From Corbicula japonica (taxonomy: Eukaryota > Mollusca > Bivalvia > Venerida > Cyrenidae), in assembly GCA_038501625.1 (NCBI GenBank), contig JAZAYU010000358.1:124001-188000 (forward strand): a DNA stretch of 64,000 bases, read 5' to 3'. The notes below the pieces were generated by a model. That model did no database searches and had not been told where the DNA came from. It saw only the letters and a program-made list of their open reading frames with translations. The translations under genes were made by a program, and so were the position numbers. Of the stretch, positions 31,601 through 40,923 are shown piece after piece (position 1 is the stretch's first letter; each line of letters starts with the position of its first letter).

Positions 31601-32627
31601 TTCTTTGGGATGAAGAAGGGCATTTTACTGAGGTCACCTTCGCAACCGGATCATATACCGAACTGGGACGAGTACGACAGCCAAGACCGATATGATATTT
31701 TGCAAGAATATGCCGTAACTAGAACGGTGAGATTTTATGGTTTATACTATGCTCTCAGAATAAAAATAAGATTTTCTCGATGAAATAAAATTGACGTTCC
31801 GGACCATTGTTTTGAAACCGTTGATAATCTGGATGGCATGGCTAGGCGCTGTCGCCGTGACGGTACGGGTTCGCTTCCCAGTAGAGGCATTATATTTTGA
31901 AACTCACAGTAGCACATTTTGGTGCATTGTGGCGGCCGTAAAAAGACTCCCCGTACATATACTCAGTACTTAAATCAATAAATAAACCCTACCGATGTCA
32001 TCTAGTAATGATTACGTTTATTAGGAATATCCGATCAACTTTTTGGGAGGTTGTCCCGGCTAGCTCAGTCGGTAGTGTTGTCGGAATAGCATGGCCAGGT
32101 GCCGTACGGTTCGGGTTCGCTCCCCAGTAGAGGCAATCTATCATATCTTTGAAATTGTTTACACGTTGGTGCCCATACACAAATCATATTCCCAATGCAA
32201 ACTTTTAGGATAAGAGTTCAAGCTAAGATATAAGACGCCTTGACATAAAAACAATGAAAACAGTTATTAGTGCCATGTCATGAACCTTTCTTTCGAAATA
32301 TTGCAAATTGCATATCAATAATATAACACATATTTTACCAATAGTCAACAAGTAATAGACGACGAGACCCACAGCTTAAAAAATTGTCATTTTATTCTTC
32401 TATGAATCACAAAATAAGAAATTTCCACTAGTATGTTTCATTGACGTTTGTATATAGGGTAAACAGCATGGTTCTTGTTTGATGGGTTTCAGGGTGTTGG
32501 TGTGGTGAGTGACGAGTTCGACACCATGCTGCATGGACCGCACATGGATTCCTGGAAGATTGTGCAGCACAGCGTACACACTGACGCTTACTTTGCTGAC
32601 AAGAAGGCAAAAGAGAGCCGAAAATAA
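16698..32627 (+). CDS. Phytanoyl-CoA dioxygenase (PhyH) family Fe(II)/2-oxoglutarate oxygenase
   Basis: Nine exons: 16698-16850, 17526-17643, 18946-19046, 22250-22391, 27649-27743, 28465-28564, 28874-28958, 31528-31726 and 32493-32627, joining without phase conflict to 375 aa. The ATG has a good context (AACAATGG). Residues 92-264 form the PhyH fold. The iron ligands are H170 and D172 (VPWHQD, joined across the exon 4/5 splice) and H263 (NMVPHRS, across exon 7/8). R274 in NHSDHIRFAM is the likely 2-oxoglutarate anchor. GGHKKG precedes the second half as usual. The protein has no signal peptide or membrane segment and is probably cytosolic; no clear PTS1 or PTS2 peroxisome signal was seen. The substrate cannot be predicted. 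Intron 6 uses a GC donor (AG|GCGAGT at 28565). Introns are loaded with mobile elements. A relic of the last exon lies at 51895-51990. Confidence 0.9.
17835..18112. repeat. 278-bp foldback (long palindrome) in PhyH intron 2
   Basis: Two arms of about 120-130 bp, centred near 17973, are inverted copies. For example, GTTTTACAGCACAGAAGTCATG near 17930 is answered by CATGACTGTGCTGTAAAAC near 17994, and GACGTTTTGGCATTAAGCC is answered by GGCTTAATGCCGAAACGTC. No coding potential. The hairpin would be strong in the pre-mRNA. Confidence 0.8.
18200..18880. repeat. Degenerate repeat of about 30 bp (GCTCGCTTATGGTGTG type), split by a MITE
   Basis: Units such as AAGCTCACTTAAGATGTGTT and GCTCGCTTATGGTGTGCCCC recur every 30 or so bases at 18200-18300 and again at 18720-18870. 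The MITE at 18403-18605 sits between the two parts. Confidence 0.5.
18403..18605. repeat. MITE of the TTTCGCGGG family
   Basis: Left end TACTGTAGTATCATTTAATT, right end AAATAAAATGATTGAACAGTA, with inner GCGAAATACGCGAAAATTAA. It is in intron 2 of the PhyH gene. Confidence 0.7.
19610..21100 (+). repeat. Polypyrimidine tract with a 20-bp satellite at its head, in PhyH intron 3
   Basis: From about 19625 to 19905 the tract is a tandem repeat of CATACCCTACCCCTCATCCT (20 bp). From there to 21100 it decays into C/T-rich sequence (CCCCTCATCCC, CTCTCCCC) with very few G. It resumes from 21393 to about 21790 after a SINE insertion. Several long Ser/Pro/Leu-rich open frames in this strand are by-products of base composition, not genes. 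Confidence 0.85.
21104..21388 (+). mobile_element. tRNA-headed SINE inserted in the polypyrimidine tract
   Basis: An A box TAGCTCAGTTGG (21307-21318) and a B box GGGTTCGCTCCC (21366-21377) are followed by CTAGAGGCA. The element also carries the non-tRNA module TTCACAGTAGCGCTATTTGT to ACCGATGTCATGCAGTGATT upstream of the tRNA part, and a second B-box end at 21104-21136. Pyrimidine-rich DNA continues on both sides. Other copies: 31838-32135, 42037-42289, 50060-50472, and reversed at 50817-50990 and 58241-58431. Confidence 0.75.
21393..21795 (+). repeat. Second part of the polypyrimidine tract
   Basis: C/T-rich sequence that continues the tract interrupted by the SINE at 21104-21388. No gene is present; the serine-rich frames are compositional. 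Confidence 0.75.
21829..22095 (+). repeat. Dispersed repeat (GAACTTTGAAAGCCACCGA family)
   Basis: Reads GGAACTTTGAAAGCCACCGA, then TTGATTGAGCCTGTTCAT, GCCGCCTAGCCCCG and CCCAAACGATGG. Other copies: 36541-36900, 42517-42730, 49788-50000 (pieces), 56627-56750, and reversed at 47100-47340 and 56985-57110. A two-ended form lies at 40339-40715. It is in PhyH intron 3. Confidence 0.7.
22395..22526. repeat. Left half of a dispersed repeat interrupted by the LTR element
   Basis: Begins TTAACCCTTTCCTCTATATA and ends GTCAGAAATAACCT. The other half is 26521-26642, which ends GGAGGAAAGGGTTTA, the inverse of the start. Together they make one element of the GATCCAGATCAGCC family. Confidence 0.7.
22527..23237 (-). 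repeat. 3' LTR of the BEL/Pao-type element
   Basis: 711 bp, in direct repeat with 25810-26520. On the minus strand it starts TGTCGCGAACCTCGCGAG and ends GACTCCGCTACA. One difference was seen (AAATTCTTAGG here, AAGTTCTTAGG in the partner). Confidence 0.92.
23262..23627 (-). pseudogene. Truncated start of pol, out of frame with gag-protease
   Basis: An open frame that overlaps the end of the gag-protease frame and, from its position and residues (FGWILTG early on, then a GRYG word near the end), continues the BEL/Pao polyprotein just after the protease. It is shifted by one base relative to 23573-25573 at a run of five G (plus strand) near 23630, and ends before any reverse-transcriptase motif. 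The element therefore lacks most of pol. The shift may be real or a sequencing slip in the homopolymer. Confidence 0.6.
23573..25573 (-). CDS. Gag-protease protein of the BEL/Pao-type element
   Basis: 666 codons from an ATG at 25573. After a helical N-terminus with Gln-rich coiled-coil potential comes the gag-like domain found in Pao elements (DUF1759 type; LPKLDLPTFNGDKLLWSEFW opens it, about residues 169-188). Cys/His knuckles follow at about residues 410-475 (CRYCEGNHWSDEC, CYICLKQGQISKEC and CVYCGKNNSHHRSLC). A retropepsin-like active site, IIFDSGSQRTYIS, lies near residue 535, with DSG in place of the more common DTG. The frame then ends at a point where the family normally continues into reverse transcriptase. 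It is the element's own protein and is not part of the host PhyH gene, which runs on the other strand. Confidence 0.88.
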   Translation of the reverse strand: MSDTKEEPTKVNVSSLKGTRTRYRNTIEKEISIGNTLLRNGPDVFESREFLGQINKCVKRLRLYMDKLENTTERLSTIVNDEEWIEHIREEDEVLYSDSFDCCVNLEHYEETLKNVKPKGDTIPRLEEEKTEQSQTELILQLMSQMQELMLMQQQDKREQNRTTSVKLPKLDLPTFNGDKLLWSEFWDAYECTIHENRKLSNVEKFNYLQSKLSGDAKAAISGLTLTNDNYLVAVSLLKDRFGDSQAIIDLHYSKLMCLPPAIDNTESLWNLLDSIEKHLRSLEAMGQNTDQNVFVSMITSKLPNNVLMQLELMKGVRTRWTVAKLRELLSDYIHARERSEEHSKEEVLHGLTNRIEQQPRRETNNKSQNMTTKGITKTDNASPMTTAEALTTGTRQVTTRSNTCRYCEGNHWSDECKKYTTIEDRKMKIKGSCYICLKQGQISKECRLNKTCVYCGKNNSHHRSLCPKRIPMKLTESVHSVEETEDTDLCPTENVLISSHEMVLMQTVLTEVQNPECNKSKEIRIIFDSGSQRTYISESLAKYLQLKRGPVQEISLITFGSDKPKIIRTPTTKVDIKLKDGTFLEVTANIVPNITGTIQRQAFQLPNSTKHLIKDLTLADTIPSEKESSKIDLLIGNDYYLDIISPRRWKFNQDCICWIRNLGGY
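25605..25786 (-). repeat. Tandem repeat in the leader of the LTR element
   Basis: Six or so imperfect units of 24-27 bp of the form CACAGTGATCCGTGTTCTGT lie between the primer-binding site and the gag start. This is where a packaging signal would lie in an LTR element, though that role is inference. Confidence 0.75.
25810..26520 (-). repeat. 5' LTR of the BEL/Pao-type element
   Basis: 711 bp, partner of 22527-23237. It is followed on its outer side by the AACCT duplication and then the rest of the split host repeat. Confidence 0.92.
26692..27244 (-). mobile_element. Decayed Tc1/mariner-like element with long TIRs
   Basis: Inverted ends of about 100 bp: ACTGACTGCCATTGAAAACG on the left is answered by CGTTTTCATTGGCAGTCAGT on the right, with AACGCAACA and the next 80 bases also mirrored. 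Between them the minus strand (26884 downward) can be read as MIQGGMSRREIARRMHCSPS followed by TITRLAQRQ. That is the helix-turn-helix of Tc1/IS630 transposases. The rest of the transposase is gone, so the element is a non-autonomous derivative. It is in PhyH intron 4. Confidence 0.7.
27796..27930 (+). repeat. 31-bp array copying the exon 5 splice junction of PhyH
   Basis: ATGGTTGTATGCAGGTAGTT-type units start at 27796, 27827, 27858, 27889 and 27920, an exact 31-bp period. The same word, ATGGTTGCATGCAG|GTATTT, spans the true exon 5 donor at 27743/27744. Three units keep CAG|GTAGTT (cuts at 27840, 27871 and 27902). Confidence 0.85.
27955..28170. repeat. Dispersed GTTGGCCCAAC-type repeat in PhyH intron 5
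   Basis: Contains GTGGTTGGCCCAACCACTGA, TGTTGGGTCAACGGTGGC and GGACCAACGTTTGGCC, all variants of one inverted word. No coding potential. Confidence 0.4.
29327..29505. repeat. MITE with CAGTCAAACCTGT ends and TA target site
   Basis: Ends CAGTCAAACCTGTG and ACAGGTTTGACTG, with TA on both sides, as for Tc1/mariner-type insertions. A second copy in reverse orientation is at 33282-33459. It lies in PhyH intron 7 and touches the next MITE. Confidence 0.75.
29503..29712. repeat. MITE of the TTTCGCGGG family
   Basis: Abuts the preceding MITE. Inner ends are AATTTCGCGGGAACGAAATTC and GCGAAAATTAAACCCGCGCG, as in 18403-18605. Confidence 0.65.
29816..30075 (+). repeat. Dispersed repeat ending in CTACAGGTTCTCA-like sequence
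   Basis: Same family as 2930-3170 and 43685-43960. It starts GCATATCAGGAATCGCCAAA and ends TGCCCCAACAGGTTCTCATT. A partial copy follows the satellite at 31280-31460. Confidence 0.6.
30480..31145. repeat. 132-bp satellite in PhyH intron 7
   Basis: The word AACGGGGATTAAACATATTC begins at 30503, 30635, 30767, 30899 and 31031, an exact 132-bp period, then at 31110 in a shortened last unit. Each unit is itself two related halves (AATATCTCAACAACACTTAA and AATATCTCAACAATACTTAA). Units are nearly identical. Confidence 0.92.
31838..32135 (+). mobile_element. tRNA-headed SINE, dimer-like, in PhyH intron 8
   Basis: Begins inside a tRNA 3' half (GGCTAGGCGCTGTCGCCGTG, GGGTTCGCTTCCCAGTAGAG), then the non-tRNA module, then a full tRNA part TAGCTCAGTCGG and GGGTTCGCTCCCC, ending AGAGGCA. 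Confidence 0.7.
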
Positions 32628-33007
32628 TGTTGACTTTAAAATCATTTATTATATACCCATGAACGATTTTAGCATAGTGAAGCGCTAATCCAAAAAATTG
32701 ATACAACTCGTCAGATTAGAAATTCCATATCGGACAATGTCCGTTTTCCAATTCTTTATTTTGCAGCTTCCCGTGTTCTTTGTGACGTCATAAACTACAT
32801 CAGACTAGGCTGTCGTTATTTTCGGCACATAACAAACTCGAAAGTAGGAAATTTCCGTCGCAGTTTTACAACCGTTACGATATTTTTTCGCCATTCATAA
32901 ATTTTCTACTCCTTTCATAGATTTAACTTCGCGTTACTATTTTTATTTCTATTATTATATAAATCACGTACTTGACTAAAATTTTGTTGATTAGTTAAAC
33001 AATTATG

Positions 33008-33140
33008 ACAGTATGCATTCTCAAGGTTCTTATTATTTCTCCTTGCGTATGTAAACCACATCACACTCGACCTTCGGTCTCGCGAGATATTGTTTACATA
33101 CTCAACTCGAAAAAAACGAACCTACAGAATGCATACTGTT
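33008..33140. repeat. Foldback element
   Basis: Arms ACAGTATGCATTCTCAAGGTT and AACCTACAGAATGCATACTGT, with GTATGTAAACC and TTTACATAC mirrored inside. Confidence 0.6.
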
Positions 33141-33281
33141 ATACTTATTCCATATTTTTTTTACGTGAATTTGACCATTTGCAAACTTAATCACTTCCTA
33201 CTTTAGCTTTTCTACCTCATACCCAATCGATTCAAAATGTGGGATGATTTAAGACATTCTTTTCTTAAATGTTATAAAATA

Positions 33282-33459
33282 CAGTCAAACCTGTCTACAA
33301 AGACCACTCAGGGGAGTACCCAAATGTGGCCTTCAAAGGCATGTGGGCTATGTTCATAAGTAAATTTACTCTTTAAATCAGCCAGTGTGGCAATTACTGT
33401 GTGGTCTTTGTCTATGGGTGGTCTTTGTTTACAGATGGTCTTTAGCACAGGTTTGACTG
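33282..33459. repeat. MITE with CAGTCAAACCTGT ends, second copy
   Basis: Reverse orientation relative to 29327-29505. Left end CAGTCAAACCTGTCTACAAA, right end AGCACAGGTTTGACTG; TA on the left, GA on the right. Confidence 0.75.
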
Positions 33460-34520
33460 AAGATGTATATATACAATTATTAATCCAACGTCCAACTCAA
33501 CCTTCAAAGCGGCTTTAAAATACAAAATCACCATACTACACAACAAAGACAGTTTTATTCTTTATAATCATTAATAGTGTTAGGATATCGGTTGCAAATC
33601 ATAATCGATCATCGGTTGGAATCGCTTGCCACTTCCGATGCGATTTCACGATCATAATCTGTTTCTTAATTTACGCAATGTCAGGTTTACAAAATTCGGT
33701 CTTAGTTCAGTAGCTTACATAATTACTGGATACTAATATATTTCCATTTTTTCTGACCAAAATCCTAATCAAAATCATGGCTGCCCAAACAGGTTGTTTG
33801 TGCAAGTGCACTTAACCCATTAGATCCGCCACTGAATTCTCAACTGCAAAATTGTTGCCTTTTCCTATGAATAATATACTGAAGACACAAGATTCTAATT
33901 TTAAAGGTCTAGTAAATGCAAAACATATTTATTCGAAGAATTTTTACCATCGTCCTATAGCTACGCAACTCAGATGCTCGGCAAAATCGGCGCCATTTTG
34001 CGTTTAAGTTTGTTACCTGTATTTTTGTACTCAGCAACAAATTCTGCAAATGCCTTCTTGTAAGGTCTTGGTGTTTTCTTTGCGGTGAAAGTTCTTCGTT
34101 AATCTTGTTGAATCTAAAGTGCTTCCACACTTCTGATAAAGTTTTCTTGCCTGGGTTCTCTTAAATCTCTCGGGTCGGGTCGCCCTTTTAGTCTTCGATA
34201 TTTCAAAGTGGTTTCCCTTTATGACCTGTGTAAAAGCCGGAACCCGTACTTTTATATTTTGGCTAACACTGTGCATGTCTCAACTATAAATCGATTATGA
34301 GAGAACGACATCGATCATCGACATTAAGAAGCATTTACACGTCGCTAATCGATGTTTTCCGATCATTGGCAAATCACTAATCATTAATACAAATCAACAG
34401 CATTATATGTATATATAATTAAGTAATTTATTATTCCTTAACATAATTAGTGTTCATTGTTCCTTAATCACAAGGCCACATTGTGTCTGATAAACATATA
34501 GAGGATATATAAATAAAAAG

Positions 34521-34683
34521 AAAATTTGTTTGTTTTTACCAGTGTAAGATAGAAATATATTTCACCGAGTGAGCTCCGGAATTCGTATTTTCACGAGTGA
34601 TGAAAGCCACGAGTGAAAATACATAATTCCGGAGTTCACGAGTGAAATATATTTCTATCTTTTACTGGTAAAAACAAATTTTA
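34521..34683. repeat. Foldback element (GAGTGAGCTCCGGAATTCGT family)
   Basis: Arms of about 70 bp, with GATAGAAATATATTTCACCG mirrored by GTGAAATATATTTCTATC and CCGGAATT at the core. A second copy is at 57798-57953. Both are followed by about 250 bp of shared sequence containing GGCGCCAAAACCGCTTG-like words. Confidence 0.75.
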
Positions 34684-35587
34684 TTTTATTCTTTGCTTTT
34701 AGAGCACACATTTTACAGAAATATTGCAAGAAATGGCGCCAAAACCGCTTGTTTAAGACGTGACGTAATGACGTCAAATATCCAGAGCCCGTTTTTTAAA
34801 CGTTCTCATTCGATATGTTATGTGCGTTTGGGTACCTACGTGGAAAAAGCAGTGAGAATAAAAATAATATTCAACTATTTGAAAACAGTGAAATACTTCA
34901 ATCTTTTATTTCACCGGGAAAATTCTGTAATTCACTGGAAAGCATTCTGTTTTTTTCTATTATTCTATATGAATTTAACATTCTTGCATGATTTCATGTT
35001 TTTTTTTTGTTTTGTTGTGACCACGGGCTATGGTGCACAGCCGAGTACTGCGCATGCCCATGATCTATAAAACCTAGCTGATCACCAGATTCTAATGTGA
35101 CTTTCCATCTGATGCCTGTGGCTGACGCACTGGAGCGAACTCCGGCGGTAGCTAGGTGAGTCTATTTTTTAGACTAATTATGTTGTGGCAATGGTCACAA
35201 TAGTTTGTAAAGGGTATTGGAATCAATATTTATTTTTATGAAAAAATAACACTGAAGCCAGCAAATCAAAAGTTGTAAAAAATATCGCGGTTTAAAATCG
35301 GCCATTTTGTAATGTTAAAATATGAATCGTCCAAGCCGACGGTATTGTTCCGCGAAAATGTGTAAAAGTTAAACACATCTATCGTAAATATAAATGCTTT
35401 GTCGATGGTTATTTAAAAATATGTTAATAGGTTGTAACTATAAGGATTGGATATTATTTTCGTGCCTTTCATCAATGTATTAAATGTCAGTTGCTTTACA
35501 TCTAATTTGTACATAAATTCCTTCGATCTAAATTTAATTTAACATTCCATCCTTCAATATTGTAACAGGAGCGACGCCAATTTACTG

Positions 35588-36232
35588 TACTGTATAGCGC
35601 TTAATATTGGCGGGGTCAAATTTTGGCGTATTTTAAAGTGTTTTATATTGGCGGGGTTATATATTGGCGCTAACAAGCCAGACCGCCAAAATAAAACCCT
35701 TGATGTAAAATGGCGGATATTGGACAATGGAAGAGAAATGTAAACTTCGCAGTTATTCTATTGTTAAATTTTAAGTGTGAAAACATTATCGCAGCTACCT
35801 AATACAGAACTTGATTGCTTTGTTTGATATTACAATTATATTCCTTTTGTTGACGCATTATAAGTTTTCAAGTTCAAAACAAGTGCCGCTGAAAGGAATG
35901 GACGACAAGCGCAAAATAACAATCCTTCTGGCTATTTCTAAAGAAAATAAATTACACATTCAAGTACTCTTGTTTCGTGTTCTTTAAGTATTATTCATGT
36001 TTCAAAGAATATACATAATTTAGAAAAATGCAACAATCTTTCTTCATCATGGGAGGAAGCTGCGACAAACTATGTAATATTGTATCATAGTTATATGCCT
36101 TCCATATATTATATTGGCGGTGTTTTAAATTGTCAGGATTTTTATTGGCGGTGTTTTATATTGGCGCAACTGACCCTGACCGCCAATATCGCCAAAATTA
36201 AACCCCCGCCAATATTAGTACTTATACAGTAT
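35588..36232. repeat. TIR element of the ATATTGGCGGGG family
   Basis: Ends TACTGTATAGCGCTTAATATTGG and CCAATATTAGTACTTATACAGTA, with about 100 bp of inverted inner repeats rich in TTGGCGG. No transposase is visible in the middle. Confidence 0.65.
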
Positions 36233-36540
36233 GTAGATTTATCCACGTAGTTAAGCTACTCGGACTTTTTTTATCGAATCTACGGGATCCAGGGAAGGAC
36301 TTTTAATGATTTTGAGGTAATATTTTTGACAGGCAAGCTCAAAATAATTCTTTATAGCGAAAATTATGTGTTTTATTATTAATTTAAATGTATGACGGAA
36401 TGTTTCAGTGATATGTTTATATAAAACGAATGCCATATTTGAGAAACATCGATACGCTTTAATTAAATAGATGAAAAAATGTACGGAGAGACTTTTTACA
36501 GCCGCCACACGGCACAAACAACGCTACTGTGATCTTGAAA

Positions 36541-36900
36541 TAGATGAAAATGGAACTTTGAAAGCCATCGAACACGACAAATATATAAATATTGCAGGCG
36601 CGGTTTGATTGAGCCTGTTCATGGACAGTAATGGAAATGCATGTTACTGACCACGCCGCCTAGCCCCGGGTTGAGTGCCACTCAATATGAACACCAAATA
36701 ACAGTACAATTTTGACCATCCCAAACGATGGTGTGCATGTGGCGGTGGACATGGAACCTTCAATGCGTTTTTTTTTTCAGATTAATACCATTCCATAAAG
36801 GAGCGGCGTATGGTTCCCAGATAAAAAAATGGGTTTGCCCTAAACGAGAAAACAATGGACGGAACTAAACTAAATAGAATTTTGCTAGGGGATCTTAGAA
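36541..36900 (+). repeat. Dispersed repeat (GAACTTTGAAAGCCACCGA family)
   Basis: Reads GGAACTTTGAAAGCCATCGA, TTGATTGAGCCTGTTCATGG and GCCGCCTAGCCCCGGGTTGA. It is preceded by a reversed SINE fragment (36476-36540). Confidence 0.65.
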
Positions 36901-38049
36901 TATAAATCCTGCATAACACAGACAACGCCTTAGTCAAAATTTAAAAAGCAGGAAGTATATCCTTGGGAGTGATTGATCAATGTTGGCTGGGGATATTGAA
37001 ACCACCCATCTTAAAACTGGCCGAAATATTAAAACAAAGGTAATTTAAGAAGTACTATTAACAAAGTACATAAGTAACGTGCTCAACGACCGCCACACGG
37101 CACAAACAATGCTACCTAGATATTCCTGAAGAGAAGAAAACACGTTCGCATTGTACCGGTAAAATATATCTAGATGCTGAAAAATGAATCTGAAGAAAAA
37201 ATGTTGAAGATTTTGCATTGTAAAATAGCATTAGCTATGATTTATAGAAATTAAAGTGAAATACCCGTATATATGATAATCGGTGAAATAATTGACACTC
37301 TATATGATTGAAGCTTTGAAGAGAATCACGATTTAAATCTATATCTAAAATGGTATATCATGACATGTATAAACAGTTTAAATATCTTAGTGTTCCGTGG
37401 AGATGCTAATTTGTCAAACTCACACGAGTTTATGGTGAGTTTTTGAAGGTTTCGTCTCCTTGTCCATGTTTTGATATCATAAAAACATAAAAACTCCTTC
37501 CCTAAATCAAAAATAGTCAGGAGACGTAGATTTGATAAAAAAAAGTCTGAGTAGCCAACGTGTTATCATCTACTTCAAGATTGTGCGTCGTTTTTCGGTA
37601 AATATAATTCTCTTTACTTTAAAAAATCAACTGCAACAATTATGATAGTTAATTTGTACACATATGCACACATATGAGGCATGTCACGTAAAAAACCTTC
37701 GAACAGTTGACGTCATAAAGTTGACATCGGACATGATTAATCATTTAGCTATAGCACATGTTTAAAAATGTGTATAAAATCTTAAATTAATTAAAATCAA
37801 ACAATAAATAGTTATTAATTATAATATAGTAACAACAAAAATATCACATAAAAATACCAAATACCCAATTTTTCTTTGGCGCGCCCCATATGCCAATTGT
37901 TTAACTGAAACTTAATATACCTGCCACTGATAATAAGAACTAATTCAACATTACACAGAAAGTTACTGACTAGTAAACATTTATAGAATAAGTCTCTTCA
38001 AGATTTTTCGTTTAGAACCTATGTCGAGTTCCCTTTCACCATAAAATCT

Positions 38050-38400
38050 TTTAAACTATATTTCCAATATCTATACGGATTAATATTTTCTTTAAGACTT
38101 TTTTAATATATTTCCAACGTCTACACTGATCAATACTTTCTGTCAGATTCTTTCTTTATGTTTTCCATGTCTACACTTATAAATATTTTCTGTAAGATTC
38201 TTTTTTTTTATATTTCCAACATCTTCACTGATCAATAGGTTTTGTCAGATTTTTTCTTTATATTTTCAACGTCTTCACTGAGTCAATATTTTCTGTCAGA
38301 TTATTTTTAATATTTCCAACGTTTTCACCGATCAATATTTTCTGTCAGATTATTTTTTTCCAATGTCTAAGCTGATCATTTTTGCTGTCAGATTCTATTT
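38050..38400. repeat. Tandem repeat of about 55-60 bp just 3' of the LRR gene
   Basis: Six imperfect units, each with ATTTCCAACGTCTACACTGA, TCAATATTTTCTGTCAGATT and a T-run. It ends about 12 bases from the stop codon of the LRR gene, so it probably forms that gene's 3' untranslated region. Confidence 0.75.
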
Positions 38401-38411
38401 TAGGAGCCCAG

Positions 38412-40851
38412 TTATGATGTTGAATCATAATATAAATAAAAGAAGGAGTTGATATTGTCACAATTAGTACCACCGTACAGCCATGGATTTCCGGTTGCAC
38501 ATAAAGATTTTAGTGAGAGAACATTTGACTCCGGAGCAACGGTTGTGATCTGATTGTATTCGATGTATAAGAATTCAAGATTGTCGAAGCGATTGAATAA
38601 AGCAGGAATGGCCCGAAGTTGGTTGTATGACAGGTTGAGCACTTTCAACTTGTTGTGTAAAGGAATAAACATCTCATTGATACTACTAATGTTGTTGTAG
38701 TTCAAGTTAAGAACGAGCAGGGATGGCATAACATTAAGGACGTCTGGAAACTCGTCAATATTAGAAGAGTTAATGCCAAGTTCAATTACTTTCAAGCTGG
38801 TACCGGGTTGGCAATCAAATACACTGTTTGCACTGATATTTTTAGCATGTTGAATGTAAAAGTATTTCATTTCAGGTTCATCAATTAAACTGCAAGGCAG
38901 TGTTTTTAATTCAGTTCTGTCAACAAGCAAATTTGTCATAGTATTTCTAAAAAACAGAAATGGATTGAAAGGCAGATTCCCGTAATCAGATGGAATATCG
39001 TAAATAGTCATATCAGTTAAATTAAGAACGGATAGCTCTTTATTTCCTAACACCAGAGTGTCATAATCTATTTCCAACCAGACTAGTGAGTTTGCCATTG
39101 AGTTTACAGTTTCGGGGTCGAACGCCAGTATAGGATTTCCACTAATGTATAATTCGGTAAGGTTATTCAACATCTTAAAAGCTAATGGAAGAGCGGTAAT
39201 TCGGTTATTTTCGAGATCGATCATCACATTCATATCATTGATACCCACGAAGGCAGCGTTCTCTATTATGCTTATCTTGTTATTCCAGAAGCCTAAGTAT
39301 ATAGAATTCCCAATCTTATTTGCTCGATTAAAATGCCAGAAAACTCCGGAAGGAATTGTTGTTAGTTCGTTGTCCCATAGCACAATATCGAAACTCCTGT
39401 AATGCCCGATGAGTTGGTCAGAAATCTTTGTAAAATTAGGAAATTCAGTAAGATTTTTAGCTTCACATTTCACGTAGATATGATCTGCAGCATCCGGGTT
39501 ATCTTCAGAACAAGTGCAATACTGGTCACGAGAGAAGCACAACGAAGACAGCGTGTCGCCTTCGTTGATGAGAAAACCGCTACTTGTTGACAACATCAAA
39601 ACTGCAAAAAGCACATTCTGAAAAAAAAAGAAACAAAAAACTTAAAAAGGTCGCATTCTTAAAATGTTTCCGTGAGTAAAGAGTTGTTGTATATGGTTTA
39701 TAATAATTGTATGAACATTATTTATATCTCTAATTATAGTAATCTACACATAGTATTCCTTTATTTATGAAAAATTGCAAATAGTTTAAGAAACTTTACC
39801 GAGTTAAGCATTAGCATATTTGATAATCACATTGACTGAACGGGATTTACATGTTGAATGATTCAGTAATGAGAGAATCAAACAGACTACATTTATGTAC
39901 AAAAATATTAGATGGATTTACATTTACATGTTAAGTATTTAGAGCATCAAACAGACTATATTTATATACAGAACTATTACATGGATTTACATGTACATGT
40001 TGAATGATTCAGTAATGAAAAAATCAAACAGACTACATATAGAATTAATAGATGGATTTACAGTAAATATTAAATGATTAAGTAATGTGAGCATAAAACA
40101 TAGGTACTTATTGTACACGGCATGTTTATCATTTTAAGTGTTTAAATGTCTTTATGTTTATAGACGTGATTTCATTTTCAATATATGAGTAACTAGATAA
40201 GAAATTTATTTTGAGTTTTAGTCCTTACAAATTGTTATAATCTTCATTTTTAGACGGTAATATATGCCTGCTTTATTGAAGTTGTATGGATTTGTGAAAC
40301 ATGAACAGATGACGTAATAGAACATTAACTAATAGGTGAAAATGGAACTTTGAAAGTCACCGAACACGACAAATATGAAATTATTTGCCACGAATTCAGC
40401 ATTATTGCATTAGTACAAATAAAATTCTTAAGATTTTTGACTCATACTTCTCAAACAAGCACAATAACCATGAATAAAGTAACTCAAGTTACCAATGACA
40501 TATGGGAAATGTCTCATTGTGTCATGTACATCGGTTTAAAAACGGTAACTGTTAGAAAATACAACGCGATCAGGATTTCTTCGAATTTCTTCTAAGTGCT
40601 AGGCGGCGTTGGCACGGTCTGTCCATAAACGGACTAAATCAAATCGAGCCTGCAATTTTTTAAATATTTATCGTGTTTGGTGACTTTCAAAGTTTCCCTT
40701 TCATCTATTCCAAAAACCATACTTTTGTCCATTTATTTTTAATTCGCCAATGTTATTAAGATGAAGTAATACAATTAAGAGAAGACCTTTATAACATAAA
40801 AATAAAAATAACAATACTCACAGCTAGAGTGCATGTAAGAATCGTCGCCAT
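38412..40851 (-). CDS. Secreted leucine-rich-repeat protein
   Basis: Exons 40851-40822 and 39617-38412 join in phase 0 to 411 aa; nearly all of the protein is in one exon. The acceptor is strong (T-run then CAG). The start MATILTCTLANVLFAVLMLS is a signal peptide. A Cys-rich cap (CTCSEDNPDAADHIYVKCEA) fits an LRR N-terminal cap. LRR units include LTELYISGNPILAF, LLVLNLNYNNISSI, LKVLNLSYNQLRAI and LEFLYIEYNQITTV. The C-terminal cap is shortened (LCATGNPWLYGGTNCDN). No transmembrane segment, GPI signal or TIR domain follows, so a soluble extracellular protein is likely. In the family such proteins act in recognition or adhesion; the ligand is unknown. Confidence 0.88.
39840..40095. repeat. Repeat of about 70-80 bp in the LRR gene intron
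   Basis: Three imperfect units carrying GGATTTACATGTTGAATGAT, CAGTAATGAGAGAATCAAAC and AGACTACATTTAT. Confidence 0.65.
40339..40715. repeat. Two-ended copy of the GAACTTTGAAAGCCACCGA repeat
   Basis: Begins TGGAACTTTGAAAGTCACCG and ends with the inverse, GGTGACTTTCAAAGTTTCCC, so two opposed copies bracket about 250 bp in the LRR gene intron. Confidence 0.6.
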
Positions 40852-40898
40852 TTTCTCCTGTTCTGTTATCAGACTATGTCAAAGACAGTCGCCGCGGT

Positions 40899-40907
40899 CT
40901 TTTATAT
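40899..40907 (-). promoter_or_regulatory. TATA box of the LRR gene
   Basis: ATATAAAAG on the minus strand, 48 bases before the ATG at 40851 and about 17 bases from the end of a MITE. Confidence 0.55.
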
Positions 40908-40923
40908 CTTATGTTCCAATCTG

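Larger units (their letters stand above)
32628..38040. other. Intergenic, repeats only
   Basis: Between the oxygenase gene and the LRR gene. It holds foldbacks at 33008-33140 and 34521-34683, a MITE at 33282-33459, a 645-bp TIR element at 35588-36232, a SINE fragment (36476-36540), a dispersed repeat (36541-36900) and a decayed GGCGCGCC-type MITE (37680-37890). No splice-consistent exon with a family motif was found. Confidence 0.45.

Noticed and set aside
34693..35070. 125-codon plus-strand open frame
   Set aside because: It begins in a foldback repeat tail shared with 57954-58200 and has no recognisable domain.
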